This document shows, in pieces, positions 1 to 8,693 of a stretch of DNA of 64,000 nucleotides. The first letter of the stretch is position 1. Each line of letters opens with the position of its first letter. The notes below the pieces were generated by a model. That model was given only the letters and a program-made list of their open reading frames with translations. It was not told where the DNA came from and ran no database searches. The DNA is taken from the NCBI GenBank assembly GCA_001189275.1, contig CP012158.1, positions 744,001-808,000 of the forward strand, in the 5' to 3' direction. This stretch comes from Pyrobaculum sp. WP30. GTDB taxonomy: Archaea > Thermoproteota > Thermoprotei > Thermoproteales > Thermoproteaceae. Position numbers and translations under genes: made by a program.

Positions 1-112
1 GCGTGTTTCCGGGCCGTGCGGGACGCGCGGCGGGCGTGGGAGGGAGTCCGGCGTAGGGGGCCTCATGTGTGGGACTGTGGTGTTGTATCGTTGGAGGTTT
101 ATCGGCGTAATG

Positions 113-126
113 TTTAAATATTTTTA
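113..126 (+). promoter_or_regulatory. TATA-box promoter of the 0.1-5.8 kb operon
   Basis: The AT-rich stretch TTTAAATATTTTTA is centred about 21 bases before the ATG at 140. That is typical for a leaderless archaeal transcript. The next three genes overlap end to start, so this may be the only promoter of the four-gene unit. Confidence 0.6.
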
Positions 127-139
127 GTTTCTTCGCGGC

Positions 140-3040
140 ATGAGGTTTTTGTTGTTGCTGTTGGTTCTGCTCGCCGTCTTCGTATCGGCTTACAACGTCT
201 TCTGGGGCGAGTTTGTCCACTGCGACGTCGGTACGTGTCCCTACCCCAATCCCGAGGGGCGCTTCCTCTCGATGAACTCGACCTCGATTGTCTTCGACAC
301 TTCTGGGGACCCCTCTGCGATGGGGTTCTACGTCGTCGCCGTCGTGTTGGATAAACACGCCTCGTTGAGTATTTCTGGCTGGTGGTCCTACCAGCTTCCG
401 CGGACTATGGCCTACGTGGTGTCCGACAAGGGCTTTTCGGCGATGGAGTGCTCCACGGGCGGGGGGCAGGTCTGTTCGGTGTCGGGGGTTCTCTCGCCCG
501 GCGTCTACTACATAGTCCTCGTGGACGCCTGGGCTCAGCAGACCGTCAGAGTTGCCGTCTCCGACGGCCGGCTTGTGTTGGCGGATGTGTCGCCTCAGCG
601 GGTTGCCTGCGCCTTGTGGAGGGCCGGAGTCCTGGCGGGTCAGCGGCTCACCTACGCCTTCCACTGGCCCTCCCGGCCGGGCGTCTCTATTTCTCAAGAC
701 GTCGTCGACTCCTCCTGCGGACCTCCTGCTCTTCAAGAGGCTTTGGCCTTCGCGGCCGTCTTCGGGCTCAATGCCAAGGAGGCTTCACTCCTCGTGAGGC
801 CTTTCGGCTACAACGTCACGTCTGTGGAGAGGAGGTTCGGCTCCGTCGTCTTCCGTCTCCAGCCTGATTTGACCTACGTGGTGCCTCTCGTCTTCGACGT
901 CCAGCTGGGGGGCCAGGGCCGCCTCCTCTTGGTGAACCCCAGCAACGCCACGGTGCGTTGGGCCGTCGAGGTCCATCTGTCCAACAAATCCGGCGTGGGG
1001 TCCCCCAGGGGGCCTCCCGTGATGAGTTTCGACGCGGTGGTTCCGCCTCGCTCAGCCAGGGATTTCTACCTCTACGGCTCGGCGGGGGAGGGGGGCTTCT
1101 ACGTGTTGTCGTATAGGCTGCGGGTTTTGAACGAGTCGGTCTCGTGGGGCGGCTCGTCTTTCTACGTGCGGGATAGGTTGGCCACGCAGAACGGCTCTGT
1201 CCTCAACTTCTTGTGGGGGCTGGGGGAGCGGGTGGCGGGCGCCGTGTGGCGGGACCCCTGTCTCTCGGCGCGGGGGGCTGGGCGGATGTGGGCGGCCTCT
1301 AAACTGGGCCTGGCTGGCGTCGCGACGGAGGCGGACGTCGCGGCGGGGGTCTACTCTCTCTTCGCCACGGGGGGCTCCCTTCTTGGGGTGAGGCTGGGCG
1401 AGTCGGCGGCTAAGGCGTCCTCCTCGGCGGTTAAGATCGCCAGGGGGCTGGCCGCGGCCGGGAGGGCCGTCGCCTACGCCGACTTGTTGGCCCACGGCGT
1501 TTTGCTGGGCTGGGATGCCTATCTTGACGTGTCGTCTGGCAGAGCGCCTTGGGGGGAGGTGGCGGACGCGGCTCTCGTGGCGGCCGGCCCCGTAGCGGCG
1601 AGGGTTAAGCCTCTTGCGGCTGTCTTGGCGGGGGGCGGCGCCGTGATGCTCTACCTCGGCGAGCCGCTGAACTTGTCGGCCTCCTTCGCAGAGGAGCTCT
1701 ACGCCGCGGCCTCTGAATACGGCGAGTACGCTGACTGCTTCGTGGCGGGGGCCCTCCAAGCCTTCTCCACGTACGCCCAGGAGGTCGAGGCGGCCCGATG
1801 GGTCGGCATAGCCTCCTCCTTTGTCGACGTTGCGTCGCTTCTAAACAACAAACACTGGCTAGGCTATAGACAACTCGCAACGTTGGCGGCCTTCGACTAC
1901 GAACAACCGGTTCCCGTGTTTAAGATCAGAGAACTTCTGAGGCGTATTAGGGGCGGCATCGATGCGGTTATGTTCGGAAAACATATAGTAGGCGTAAGAG
2001 AGACGGGGGGCGTGGCTGTTATGAGGGCAAGAGATGACGGAAGGCGTTTTGAGGCCACTAGCCTCGAGTGGCAGTCATCGGCGAAGATAAGTAGCGGCGG
2101 GGGTTATGAAATAAGGATTTCAAAGTATAAGGCTGGCACCGCGAGCTATCTCGTGAGCGAAGTCGTGGATATAAACACCGAGAGGCGCGTCGTCGTTGGC
2201 TACAACGACATGTTCACGGCCTTAGCTATCGCGCGCGGGTTTAGGGGCGATATCTATAGAGGGGTATATAAAGACCGCGAGCTGTATATCATTAGCTACG
2301 ACTTTGATCGATCTCTTATTGATGCCGTCGAAGCTTATCCTGAAACTTTTTATAAATATTTGTCGACGGCGTTGATGCCTGAAATCGTAGGAGTTAACCC
2401 CGCCGCCGTGGGCGCTGAGGTTACTCTTCCAGCGGTCTTTGATAAGAGATGGAGGTGGGACTTGGTAATTGCCGATACCGCTTTTGGAAAAACGGCCTTT
2501 GTGCCGTTGCGTTCGGAGGGCTTACGTGTTGACATTTTGGGCATACTAGACGACGGGAGGTTGTTGATAGGAGAGGTTAAGAACATGGAGAATGTGGGCC
2601 GCCCCGTGCGCTTGAAGCTCGGCGATGTGGCGGAGAGGGCCAAGGTGTTGGGAGATCTACTTAGGGACAACTCGGCGTTGTTGAGCGCCTTGGTCTCGGT
2701 CTACAACGGCGGCAGGTTGCCGGGCGGGGGGAAGGTCTCAAGCTCCTTCATGGCGAGCCAAGTGTTGATATTTCCAGACCTGGGGAAGATCTTCGGTCAA
2801 GGCGGGGTGAAGTTTGTCGTTGTCGCAGCTGACGCGAGAAGGGCCGTGGTGTTTGTGTACGACGTCTCGCTGGACCAGCTACAGGATAAGGGCTTTTTGG
2901 ATAGGGTGGCTGAGGAGGTGTTTTACGGGTTTAAGCTGGCGGAGGCGCGGGACCGTCTCTACAGTATCGACGAGGCGGTGAGGAAGGTGGTCGACCGCTA
3001 CGAGGCCTACACCAAATATGTAGAGTTTTTAAAATCGTGA
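140..3040 (+). CDS. Large exported protein with C-terminal PD-(D/E)XK-like nuclease domain (toxin-like, putative)
   Basis: This 966-residue protein starts with a signal peptide (about residues 1-17, a run of Leu/Val). A beta-rich, glycosylation-sequon-bearing ectodomain follows to about residue 375, then a long Ala/Gly-rich hydrophobic helical stretch (about 375-560) and a separate C-terminal domain. In that domain Asp798, Glu812 and Lys814 (VDILG...GEVKN) match the D-x(n)-E-x-K core of PD-(D/E)XK nucleases. The DNA changes character near base 1900: upstream is very GC-rich at third positions, while about 1900-2500 is clearly richer in A/T, as if the C-terminal module had a different history. 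A secretion signal, a hydrophobic middle and a nuclease-like tail followed by overlapping small paralogs recall bacterial polymorphic toxins. This is inference; I recognise no named family. It could instead be a surface protein of unknown role. Confidence 0.6.
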   Translation: MRFLLLLLVLLAVFVSAYNVFWGEFVHCDVGTCPYPNPEGRFLSMNSTSIVFDTSGDPSAMGFYVVAVVLDKHASLSISGWWSYQLPRTMAYVVSDKGFSAMECSTGGGQVCSVSGVLSPGVYYIVLVDAWAQQTVRVAVSDGRLVLADVSPQRVACALWRAGVLAGQRLTYAFHWPSRPGVSISQDVVDSSCGPPALQEALAFAAVFGLNAKEASLLVRPFGYNVTSVERRFGSVVFRLQPDLTYVVPLVFDVQLGGQGRLLLVNPSNATVRWAVEVHLSNKSGVGSPRGPPVMSFDAVVPPRSARDFYLYGSAGEGGFYVLSYRLRVLNESVSWGGSSFYVRDRLATQNGSVLNFLWGLGERVAGAVWRDPCLSARGAGRMWAASKLGLAGVATEADVAAGVYSLFATGGSLLGVRLGESAAKASSSAVKIARGLAAAGRAVAYADLLAHGVLLGWDAYLDVSSGRAPWGEVADAALVAAGPVAARVKPLAAVLAGGGAVMLYLGEPLNLSASFAEELYAAASEYGEYADCFVAGALQAFSTYAQEVEAARWVGIASSFVDVASLLNNKHWLGYRQLATLAAFDYEQPVPVFKIRELLRRIRGGIDAVMFGKHIVGVRETGGVAVMRARDDGRRFEATSLEWQSSAKISSGGGYEIRISKYKAGTASYLVSEVVDINTERRVVVGYNDMFTALAIARGFRGDIYRGVYKDRELYIISYDFDRSLIDAVEAYPETFYKYLSTALMPEIVGVNPAAVGAEVTLPAVFDKRWRWDLVIADTAFGKTAFVPLRSEGLRVDILGILDDGRLLIGEVKNMENVGRPVRLKLGDVAERAKVLGDLLRDNSALLSALVSVYNGGRLPGGGKVSSSFMASQVLIFPDLGKIFGQGGVKFVVVAADARRAVVFVYDVSLDQLQDKGFLDRVAEEVFYGFKLAEARDRLYSIDEAVRKVVDRYEAYTKYVEFLKS

Positions 3041-4053
3041 GGGCCGCAGTTCCCGTCGGCGGGCCGCTTTTCCAGTGGCTTCAGGAGGCGAAGGTAGACG
3101 TCTTCTTTATGGGGAGCCTTCTGCGCCAGTGGGTGGGGGGCTGGGTTCTGGATAGAGCCGTGGGGCTTTTAGCCACTGTGGAGAACGATGCGACCTGCAC
3201 CGTGGAGGCGTCGCGCGTCTACTTCTCTCTGCCCAGCTGTAGGAGCTACGCCCACGTGGGATCCGCCAACGTGAACTCCCCCGGCGTCGTCCACTACCTA
3301 ACGCCTATGTCCGTCACCCCCTGCCCCTTGGTGCAGGTGACGTGTGGCGGGAGGGAGAGGGTGCTGGCGCCGACCTACGCCTACGACGGGTTTACCTTCT
3401 CCCCCGGCCATCTGCTCGTGGAGATCGAGGCGGAGGCCCCCCGGTGGCGGCGTCATCTATGGCCCCCCGTGGCGGCCGCGGGGTGGAGGCCGGCTAGACT
3501 TCTGTGGCGGGGCGAGGCGGTGCGGCCCGGCGAGGCCGCCTCAGTGGTTCAAGACGTTGCGCAGTATCCAGTGCTCTACGCCGGCGCTTTAGGCCCGCTC
3601 TATGGCATCGCAGGCGGCCACATACTTCTGGAGTTTAGAGCTCCCGGCGGAGGCGCCCACCTCGGCGAGAGGTTTGTGGTGTATAGGAGGGGTGGGGAGT
3701 ATCTCCTTATGGAGACTCCTTGGGGTGTGGATTTTGTCTTGAACTTCGTCTTGGGGGTTGTGGGGGGTAGGTGGGTGCTTATGGGTAGAGATGGCCTATA
3801 CGAGGGGGTTTTCCGCAAGAAAGAAGACGGGGAGAGGATAGGCTATGTGGAGGTGACAGGCCCCTATCAAGACGACGTGCGGAAGGTAGAGGGGCCGACG
3901 GACTCGGCTCCTCATGTTTTCTGCACGCCGGAGGTTGCCCGGGCGGCTGGATGTAGGCCTGGGGAGATCCAGGTTTATGAGGACTCCGCTAACTATTTTG
4001 AAATCGAGCGTGGGGATTTGGAAACGTTGTGTTGGCCGGCATGTACCTATTAG
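3037..4053 (+). CDS. Unknown protein, first of three paralogs (possible immunity-type protein)
   Basis: The GTG start at 3037 overlaps the TGA of the exported protein, so the two are translationally coupled. The 338-residue product has no signal peptide or membrane segment. Residues in the middle (RHLWPP, RP-RL, YP, LYG, GGHI, PGGG) align with the third paralog, and the core around GERFVVYRRGGEYLLMETPW and GLYEGVF is shared by all three. A 192-bp block at 3664-3855 is identical in the next gene. I do not recognise the family. Its position directly behind a toxin-like gene is the only hint of an immunity role. Confidence 0.6.
   Translation: MRAAVPVGGPLFQWLQEAKVDVFFMGSLLRQWVGGWVLDRAVGLLATVENDATCTVEASRVYFSLPSCRSYAHVGSANVNSPGVVHYLTPMSVTPCPLVQVTCGGRERVLAPTYAYDGFTFSPGHLLVEIEAEAPRWRRHLWPPVAAAGWRPARLLWRGEAVRPGEAASVVQDVAQYPVLYAGALGPLYGIAGGHILLEFRAPGGGAHLGERFVVYRRGGEYLLMETPWGVDFVLNFVLGVVGGRWVLMGRDGLYEGVFRKKEDGERIGYVEVTGPYQDDVRKVEGPTDSAPHVFCTPEVARAAGCRPGEIQVYEDSANYFEIERGDLETLCWPACTY
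3664..3855 (+). repeat. 192-bp direct repeat, copy 1
   Basis: Compared base by base, this block is identical to 4446-4637 in the next gene. After a 7-base interval with mismatches, a further 33 bases around TATCAAGACGACGTGCGG also match. It encodes the conserved core of the paralog family. Perfect identity between otherwise different genes points to recent duplication or gene conversion. Confidence 0.95.
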
Positions 4054-4880
4054 CTCCCCCCGTCGTCGAAGACGATCATACAGTTTCGTGGTACTTAGAG
4101 GTCGTTGGAATTGGTTACGTGACGGATTGCAAGCTGTGGAGGGGTTGCAAGGGCGTCCCCATCTACGTGTTAACATCGAGATGCGACTCCGATTGGCTTA
4201 TCTTAACTTCAGCCTATGTGACATACCACTCGTTTAAATTCCAGAATTTTATCAATACGTTAAAACCTCCGCTTGGCGAACGTAGACTAGATCCTAACTC
4301 AATTTATTATGAGACAGTTTTTAATGATATATGGACAAATGCCAGATATATGGCTTATTATCTCCGTCCTCTGTCTGAAAAATATGGCGCATCGGCGTAT
4401 TCGATATTTGAGCCGTTGCGCCTACCTGGCGGTGGGGCTCTCGTGGGCGAGAGGTTTGTGGTGTATAGGAGGGGTGGGGAGTATCTCCTTATGGAGACTC
4501 CTTGGGGTGTGGATTTTGTCTTGAACTTCGTCTTGGGGGTTGTGGGGGGTAGGTGGGTGCTTATGGGTAGAGATGGCCTATACGAGGGGGTTTTCCGCAA
4601 GAAAGAAGACGGGGAGAGGATAGGCTATGTGGAGGTGGTGGGGCCGTATCAAGACGACGTGCGGAAGGTAGAGGGGCCGCCGTATTTGGGCTTCGCGGCT
4701 GCGTCTACCCCCGGCTTCCCGCTGTGCAGAGGAGGTTCCGTCAGCTATGGGGGGGTCTGTCTCGACGATGAAGAGATCTTTAGGGCAGTGACCATGTGGC
4801 CGATCGAGCGGGTTGACGTGCCGACCGCGGCGTTGAGGTTGCAGGATCTGTGTTTAAAGATGCGAAAATGGCCGAAATGA
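4041..4880 (+). CDS. Unknown protein, second paralog, chimeric
   Basis: I take the ATG at 4041 (GTG at 4029 is also possible), overlapping the previous stop by 13 bases. The first half (about 4041-4430) has no counterpart in the other two paralogs and is unusually AT-rich between 4190 and 4430. The second half carries the shared core, with 192 bases identical to the first paralog, then GYVEV, YQDD and KVEGPP. The gene therefore looks like a chimera made by pasting the conserved core onto a foreign N-terminus. No signal peptide is seen. Function unknown; the possible immunity role rests only on context. Confidence 0.55.
   Translation: MYLLAPPVVEDDHTVSWYLEVVGIGYVTDCKLWRGCKGVPIYVLTSRCDSDWLILTSAYVTYHSFKFQNFINTLKPPLGERRLDPNSIYYETVFNDIWTNARYMAYYLRPLSEKYGASAYSIFEPLRLPGGGALVGERFVVYRRGGEYLLMETPWGVDFVLNFVLGVVGGRWVLMGRDGLYEGVFRKKEDGERIGYVEVVGPYQDDVRKVEGPPYLGFAAASTPGFPLCRGGSVSYGGVCLDDEEIFRAVTMWPIERVDVPTAALRLQDLCLKMRKWPK
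4446..4637 (+). repeat. 192-bp direct repeat, copy 2
   Basis: Identical to 3664-3855. It lies in frame in the second paralog and encodes the same 64-residue core. Confidence 0.95.
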
Positions 4881-5836
4881 AGAGGGCGCTTGAGGGCCTG
4901 TTGGCGGAGGGGGAGGAATTCGCCGTTTTTTCCATTCTGCTGAAGGGGCCGGGGGCCTGGCAGGTTTTCGAGAGGCCGTCTAGAATTGCCGTTGGGGTTT
5001 CCGAGTGTGCGATCTGGGTTGCGCACAGCTGGGGCGGCGATCCCCCGCTCTACGCGGCGGCTCCGCTGGTGAGGGCGGGGTGCCTGGCCGTGGAGGCCGA
5101 CGGCGTTGTCTACACGCCTGTGGTCTCTCTCCGCTCTCTGGTGGGGCGGCCGAGGTTTCTAGGCTTCCTCATCGGGGAGGCGCCCGGCGCGTTTAGATGT
5201 AGGCATCTGTGGCCTCCTGCGGTTGCCGAGGGCCGGCGCCCCGTCAGGCTGGTGAGGGGCGGCGTGGGGCTGACGCCTACGGGCGCGGTGAGGGTTTTGG
5301 AGTTTCCGGAGGGGTACCCGGCCTACTACACGCGTTCTGTTCTTAGGCTGTACGGCCTCGACGGGGGGCACATAGCCGAGCCTGTCTACATCCCCGGTGG
5401 GGGTGTTCATGTGGGTGAGGAGTTTGGGGTTCTTTTGGGTGATTTTCTTTTGTTGAAGTCCTCCCGCGGCGTCGACTACGCGCTCAACCTGATCCTGGGG
5501 GTTTGGGGGGATAGGTGGATTTTCCTGGGAGACGACGGCTTATACGAAGGCGTCTTTGTGCACACCGGCGGCGAGAAGGGAGAGGTGGGGTACCTCAAAA
5601 TAACTGCGCCGTATAGAGGGGATGCGAGAGTGGTTGAGGGTCCGCCTGTGATCGGCGAATTCCTTCCTAAGGACTGCGGCTTCTACTCCCCGCTCACGAG
5701 GCGTTGCTACAGCGATCGGAGGCTGGAGGTCGTGAGGAGGTGGCCGCTTGAGAGGATTGAGGCCAGCGCCTACGCCGTTGTGTTGGAAGAGCTTTTAACT
5801 GGCGGAGGGAGGCCGCCGTCTCCTGCCACGGCGTAG
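4877..5836 (+). CDS. Unknown protein, third paralog
   Basis: The ATG at 4877 overlaps the upstream TGA as ATGA (in-frame alternatives are ATG 4868 and GTG 4850). The product of about 319 residues aligns with the first paralog over most of its length: RHLWPP, YP-YY, LYGLDGGHI, PGGG, RGVDYALNLILGV, GDDGLYEGVF, VEGPP. At the DNA level it has diverged, unlike paralogs one and two. No membrane segment is seen. It ends the operon. Family not recognised. Confidence 0.6.
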   Translation: MKRALEGLLAEGEEFAVFSILLKGPGAWQVFERPSRIAVGVSECAIWVAHSWGGDPPLYAAAPLVRAGCLAVEADGVVYTPVVSLRSLVGRPRFLGFLIGEAPGAFRCRHLWPPAVAEGRRPVRLVRGGVGLTPTGAVRVLEFPEGYPAYYTRSVLRLYGLDGGHIAEPVYIPGGGVHVGEEFGVLLGDFLLLKSSRGVDYALNLILGVWGDRWIFLGDDGLYEGVFVHTGGEKGEVGYLKITAPYRGDARVVEGPPVIGEFLPKDCGFYSPLTRRCYSDRRLEVVRRWPLERIEASAYAVVLEELLTGGGRPPSPATA

Positions 5837-6160
5837 GGGGCGCCGCGGCTTTTGCCGCCCGCATCGCCTAGCGGCGTTTAGATGCTGGAGAGGCTCGTAG
5901 CCTCCGCGAAATGCGGTATTGCGGCGCGGGCCTCGCCGGATTGTGTCGAGCTCTGAATATGAGGAATCTACCTGTCCTAGCCGCATATGCGGCTTGAATC
6001 CGGAGAGATTCGCGGCGCTGGCCTGCGCCGCGCACACCGTTGAGGCGAGGGCGCCTCCCGCTGGGGGAACACATCTGGGGAGTTGCTTCACGTGTGGAGG
6101 ACGTCAGCATATGTGTGGAGCATGTCGCGTTATGTCAATGCTCTGTGGGGCGTGCCGAAG
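5837..6160. other. Gene-free stretch
   Basis: No coding sequence with homology or a credible start was seen on either strand. Short open frames overlap each other in several frames, as expected from high GC. It may be decayed sequence of the accessory region. Confidence 0.4.
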
Positions 6161-6805
6161 CTAGGCCCGCCTTGCCTTGGCTATGGCGAAGCCTAGGAGC
6201 AGGAGGGTCGGCGAAGCTAGCGCTGAGGCGATTATCATCAGCGCATCCCACGCCGAGCCTCCGGCGGCAACGACGTAGCCGAGCTCCGCGAGGTAGAGGA
6301 GCGGTAGCGCTAGGACGATTAAGAGCGAGGTGAACAAGCTCAGAAGCCTCCGCGACGCCACGTACCACGCAACTGCGACAAGCGCCGCGGCCCACAGAAG
6401 CGCGCCCAGCAACGCCGCGCTGGTGCTGAACACAGTGATTGGGCCGCCCCAGAGAAATGGAATGAAGCTCTGCGGCGACGGCTCAAACCGCTTGGTGTAC
6501 ACATACACGCGGCCGCCCCCCACCTCCGCTATCAGTAGGGCCAGCGGCCTGACGTCGCCGTATACAACAACGTCGCCCGCCACTGTGTTGGGGGACCAGG
6601 GCTCGAAGCCGTAGCCGTGCTCCCCTAAAACCGCAATTAATCTTTCGTAGTCGGCCTTATTTTTAACCCACACCAGAGACACGGCATCTGCATCGCGCAT
6701 AAGCCCCTCCCAGTCGAAAACAAACAAAACAAAAAACAAGGTAGAGACTTGAAAGCCTAGAACAAAAAGAGCCAAACCAAAAAAGAACTTAATTGTCCTT
6801 CTCAT
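6161..6805 (-). CDS. Membrane protein of unknown function
   Basis: The 214-residue protein starts at an ATG about 26 bases downstream of a TATA-like TTAAATAAA (about 6826-6835 on the minus strand), fitting a leaderless transcript. An N-terminal membrane segment (about residues 8-30) is followed by a soluble domain of about 80 residues and three further hydrophobic segments in the second half, ending in a basic tail (AKARRA). That layout suggests an extracytoplasmic domain between the first and second helices. Family not recognised. It stands alone between decayed stretches. Confidence 0.55.
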   Translation of the reverse strand: MRRTIKFFFGLALFVLGFQVSTLFFVLFVFDWEGLMRDADAVSLVWVKNKADYERLIAVLGEHGYGFEPWSPNTVAGDVVVYGDVRPLALLIAEVGGGRVYVYTKRFEPSPQSFIPFLWGGPITVFSTSAALLGALLWAAALVAVAWYVASRRLLSLFTSLLIVLALPLLYLAELGYVVAAGGSAWDALMIIASALASPTLLLLGFAIAKARRA

Positions 6806-7433
6806 ACCTATAAATTCGATTCTTTATTTAAGCTTTATTCTTCGTCTACGCTCAAAACTTCACGTCACTTGGCGGCGTTATGGAAGGCGCATTGGCTTTG
6901 CTCTGCGGAGCAGGACGCTTTTATTGAAGGAGGCGCTGGAGAGGCTCAAGTAGCTACTTGAGGTCGCCGAGGTTCTGGGCACGCTTGAGGCCGGGCGGCT
7001 TATCGAGAGCCGAAGGGTGCTGGTGCCGCTAGATGAGGTTTCATAGTCCCCTCCCGATGCGGGTCTCTTCGACGTCCTCAACACTGTATCGCCTCTTCTG
7101 ACACGACCCCCGCTCCGAGAGACTCACCGGGGCCAGGTCGACGACGCGTTCTTCGAGCCGAAGTTGGCGGCTGGTCCACATGCGGAGAGGTCTATGGGGC
7201 CGACGCGGGCCTCTTCCGGGAGGCGGCCTAGGCGTGCCCCGTCGTAGATGGGTGGCGGTCTCCCACCTCAGGATATCCGCCGAGGAGGGCGGCTGGGGTT
7301 TGTGTGGAGGCTTGCTTCTGCGCGGCGGCCTGAGGGCTCTGGTGTAGATTGCTAAGTCGAGGGGCTACGCCGAGGAGGGCTCGTCGGCGGCGGTTTATAG
7401 CTGAAGCGGCTCAGTGCGCCGCGGGGCCGAGCG
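6806..7433. other. Decayed region without an intact gene
   Basis: About 630 bases hold only fragments of coding-like sequence interrupted by stops, including the piece at 6924-7046. I see no promoter followed by an intact reading frame. It looks like gene decay next to accessory genes. Confidence 0.4.
6924..7046 (+). pseudogene. Fragment of a small charged protein, interrupted
   Basis: Reading from 6924 gives a helical, charged peptide (LKEALERLK, stop, LLEVAEVLGTLEAGRL) ending at a TAG at 7044. The in-frame TAG after LERLK and the lack of a start show that it is broken. The composition resembles small antitoxin-like proteins, but no family can be named. Confidence 0.25.
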
Positions 7434-8054
7434 TTAAGACTGCCGACTAGACGCCGCTCTTTTGATGTAGGCCACTACCTCTTCTATGTCTCTCTTTACC
7501 ATTTTCTCGTTGGCGTATCTAGACACCTCTGCGTCTCTGTCGAGGCCGCTATATTGAAACTCGTGGAGGTTCAGGGCCAGCTCGACTATTAGCCGTAGCT
7601 CTTTGTCGCCGACTATGGCCGCCACCTCTCTCATTCTAGATGTCGGCATCACGGCGATGATCCACTCCCCCCTCTCTACGACTTTAGTGGGGCTCAGCCT
7701 GCGCCTGCCTGGGAAGGCGGCGGCTACCTTATCTCTCTGTGCCGCGGCCACAGCCGCCAGATAGGCCTTGACTGCTTGAAACGCCTTGCCGGCGGCGTTT
7801 CGAACAACGCCGTTTTTTAAAAACTCCTCTGCGAGCTCCGCCTCGTATAAAGCCTCCTTTAGGCGATCCCGACGGTACTTCTCTAAATCCACCCAAGGCT
7901 TTGAAAGAGAGAGCACGTCAACAACCGCGGCGAAGGATTTAAGCCTTTCCCCCACCTCATGGGCGCTATGCCACTTAGCCGCCTCAGCCGCGCCCTCTTT
8001 AAAGCGCCTCATAACTAGCCAAGGCTTCGCCGCACCGCCGGATTTCTGATCCAA
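7434..8054 (-). CDS. PaREP1/PaREP8-like protein (HEPN-like helical domain)
   Basis: The 206-residue, mostly helical protein has the PaREP1-type core: RDRLKEALYEAELAEEFL, then NAAGKAFQAVKAYLAA and a C-terminal helix ending EEVVAYIKRAA. PaREP1 proteins are abundant in Pyrobaculum and of unknown function; the helical layout resembles HEPN domains. The listed start is TTG 8054, about 35 bases after a TATA-like ATTTAAG on the minus strand; an internal ATG (MRRFKEG) is possible. No nucleotidyltransferase partner is adjacent, unlike the pair at 17.7-18.4 kb. Confidence 0.6.
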   Translation of the reverse strand: MDQKSGGAAKPWLVMRRFKEGAAEAAKWHSAHEVGERLKSFAAVVDVLSLSKPWVDLEKYRRDRLKEALYEAELAEEFLKNGVVRNAAGKAFQAVKAYLAAVAAAQRDKVAAAFPGRRRLSPTKVVERGEWIIAVMPTSRMREVAAIVGDKELRLIVELALNLHEFQYSGLDRDAEVSRYANEKMVKRDIEEVVAYIKRAASSRQS

Positions 8055-8477
8055 GAGTCAACGAGGCGGGTTGAGACGTAGGGCTTAAATCTGCATGCCG
8101 CTTTGAACTCCCATGACTTCAGAAGATCCGCAGGTAGCTGGCACATGCCAAATACCTGATACCTACACGAGGCGCTGGACCCCTCGGCGTGTTGAGAAGC
8201 CCGCCGAAGGGCCAGAAACAGCATAACCGCCCCGTCGCCCGCGGGTGGCTAGCCGCGATCGGGTCGCGGTGGGAGGCGCCGCGTCGGCTTCGCCGGGGAA
8301 GCCCTACTCGACGGCGCGTCTAGATATTCCTTCCAGCCATGAAGGGCGTCGTGAGCTGGCAGATCGTCCGCGTCGGCGGTCTGCCGAGCGTCTAGACCCG
8401 CGGCTTTTTTTGACAAGGGCGGAGGTTTTAAATGCGCTATTTTATCAAATTTTTAAATTTAGCAAGTAGGTTTGGCT
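8055..8477. other. Intergenic stretch before vapBC
   Basis: No gene was recognised. The last about 60 bases are AT-rich (TTTTAAATTTAGC around 8449-8462) and serve as the promoter for the VapB-like gene, about 24 bases before its ATG at 8478. Confidence 0.45.
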
Positions 8478-8693
8478 ATGGGCAAAACAGTGACGGTTAG
8501 CATCCCCTCATGGATGGACGAGGATGAGTTTAGGAGATTTGTGGATATGTTCGTTAAGAGGCTGGAGGGGAGGGTCCCAGTGGAGGAGCTTAGGAGGAGG
8601 CTCGGCGTAAGGCCTGAGGATCTAGTCGAGGATTTAGATGCGGCAGACGTGGAGGCCCTCGAGGCGCGGGAGAGGGAGAGGCTGTCGCTGTGA
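8478..8693 (+). CDS. VapB-like antitoxin
   Basis: A small acidic protein (about 71 residues from ATG 8478; TTG 8472 lies in frame just upstream). The N-terminal strand GKTVTVSIPSWM suits an AbrB- or ribbon-helix-helix-like DNA-binding end. Charged helices follow (EELRRRLGVRPEDL) and a C-terminal tail (EALEARERERL) of the kind that wraps a PIN toxin. It overlaps the PIN gene by 4 bases, the normal order for vapBC, and probably represses its own promoter with VapC. Confidence 0.7.
   Translation: MGKTVTVSIPSWMDEDEFRRFVDMFVKRLEGRVPVEELRRRLGVRPEDLVEDLDAADVEALEARERERLSL

Noticed and set aside
382-1759. Several long open frames on both strands inside the exported gene
   Set aside because: They are antisense or shifted readings of a high-GC gene, rich in Arg/Pro/Gly, and lack starts with promoters.
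8245-8469. 74-codon frame upstream of vapB
   Set aside because: Low-complexity composition, no homology pattern, and it runs through the AT-rich promoter.
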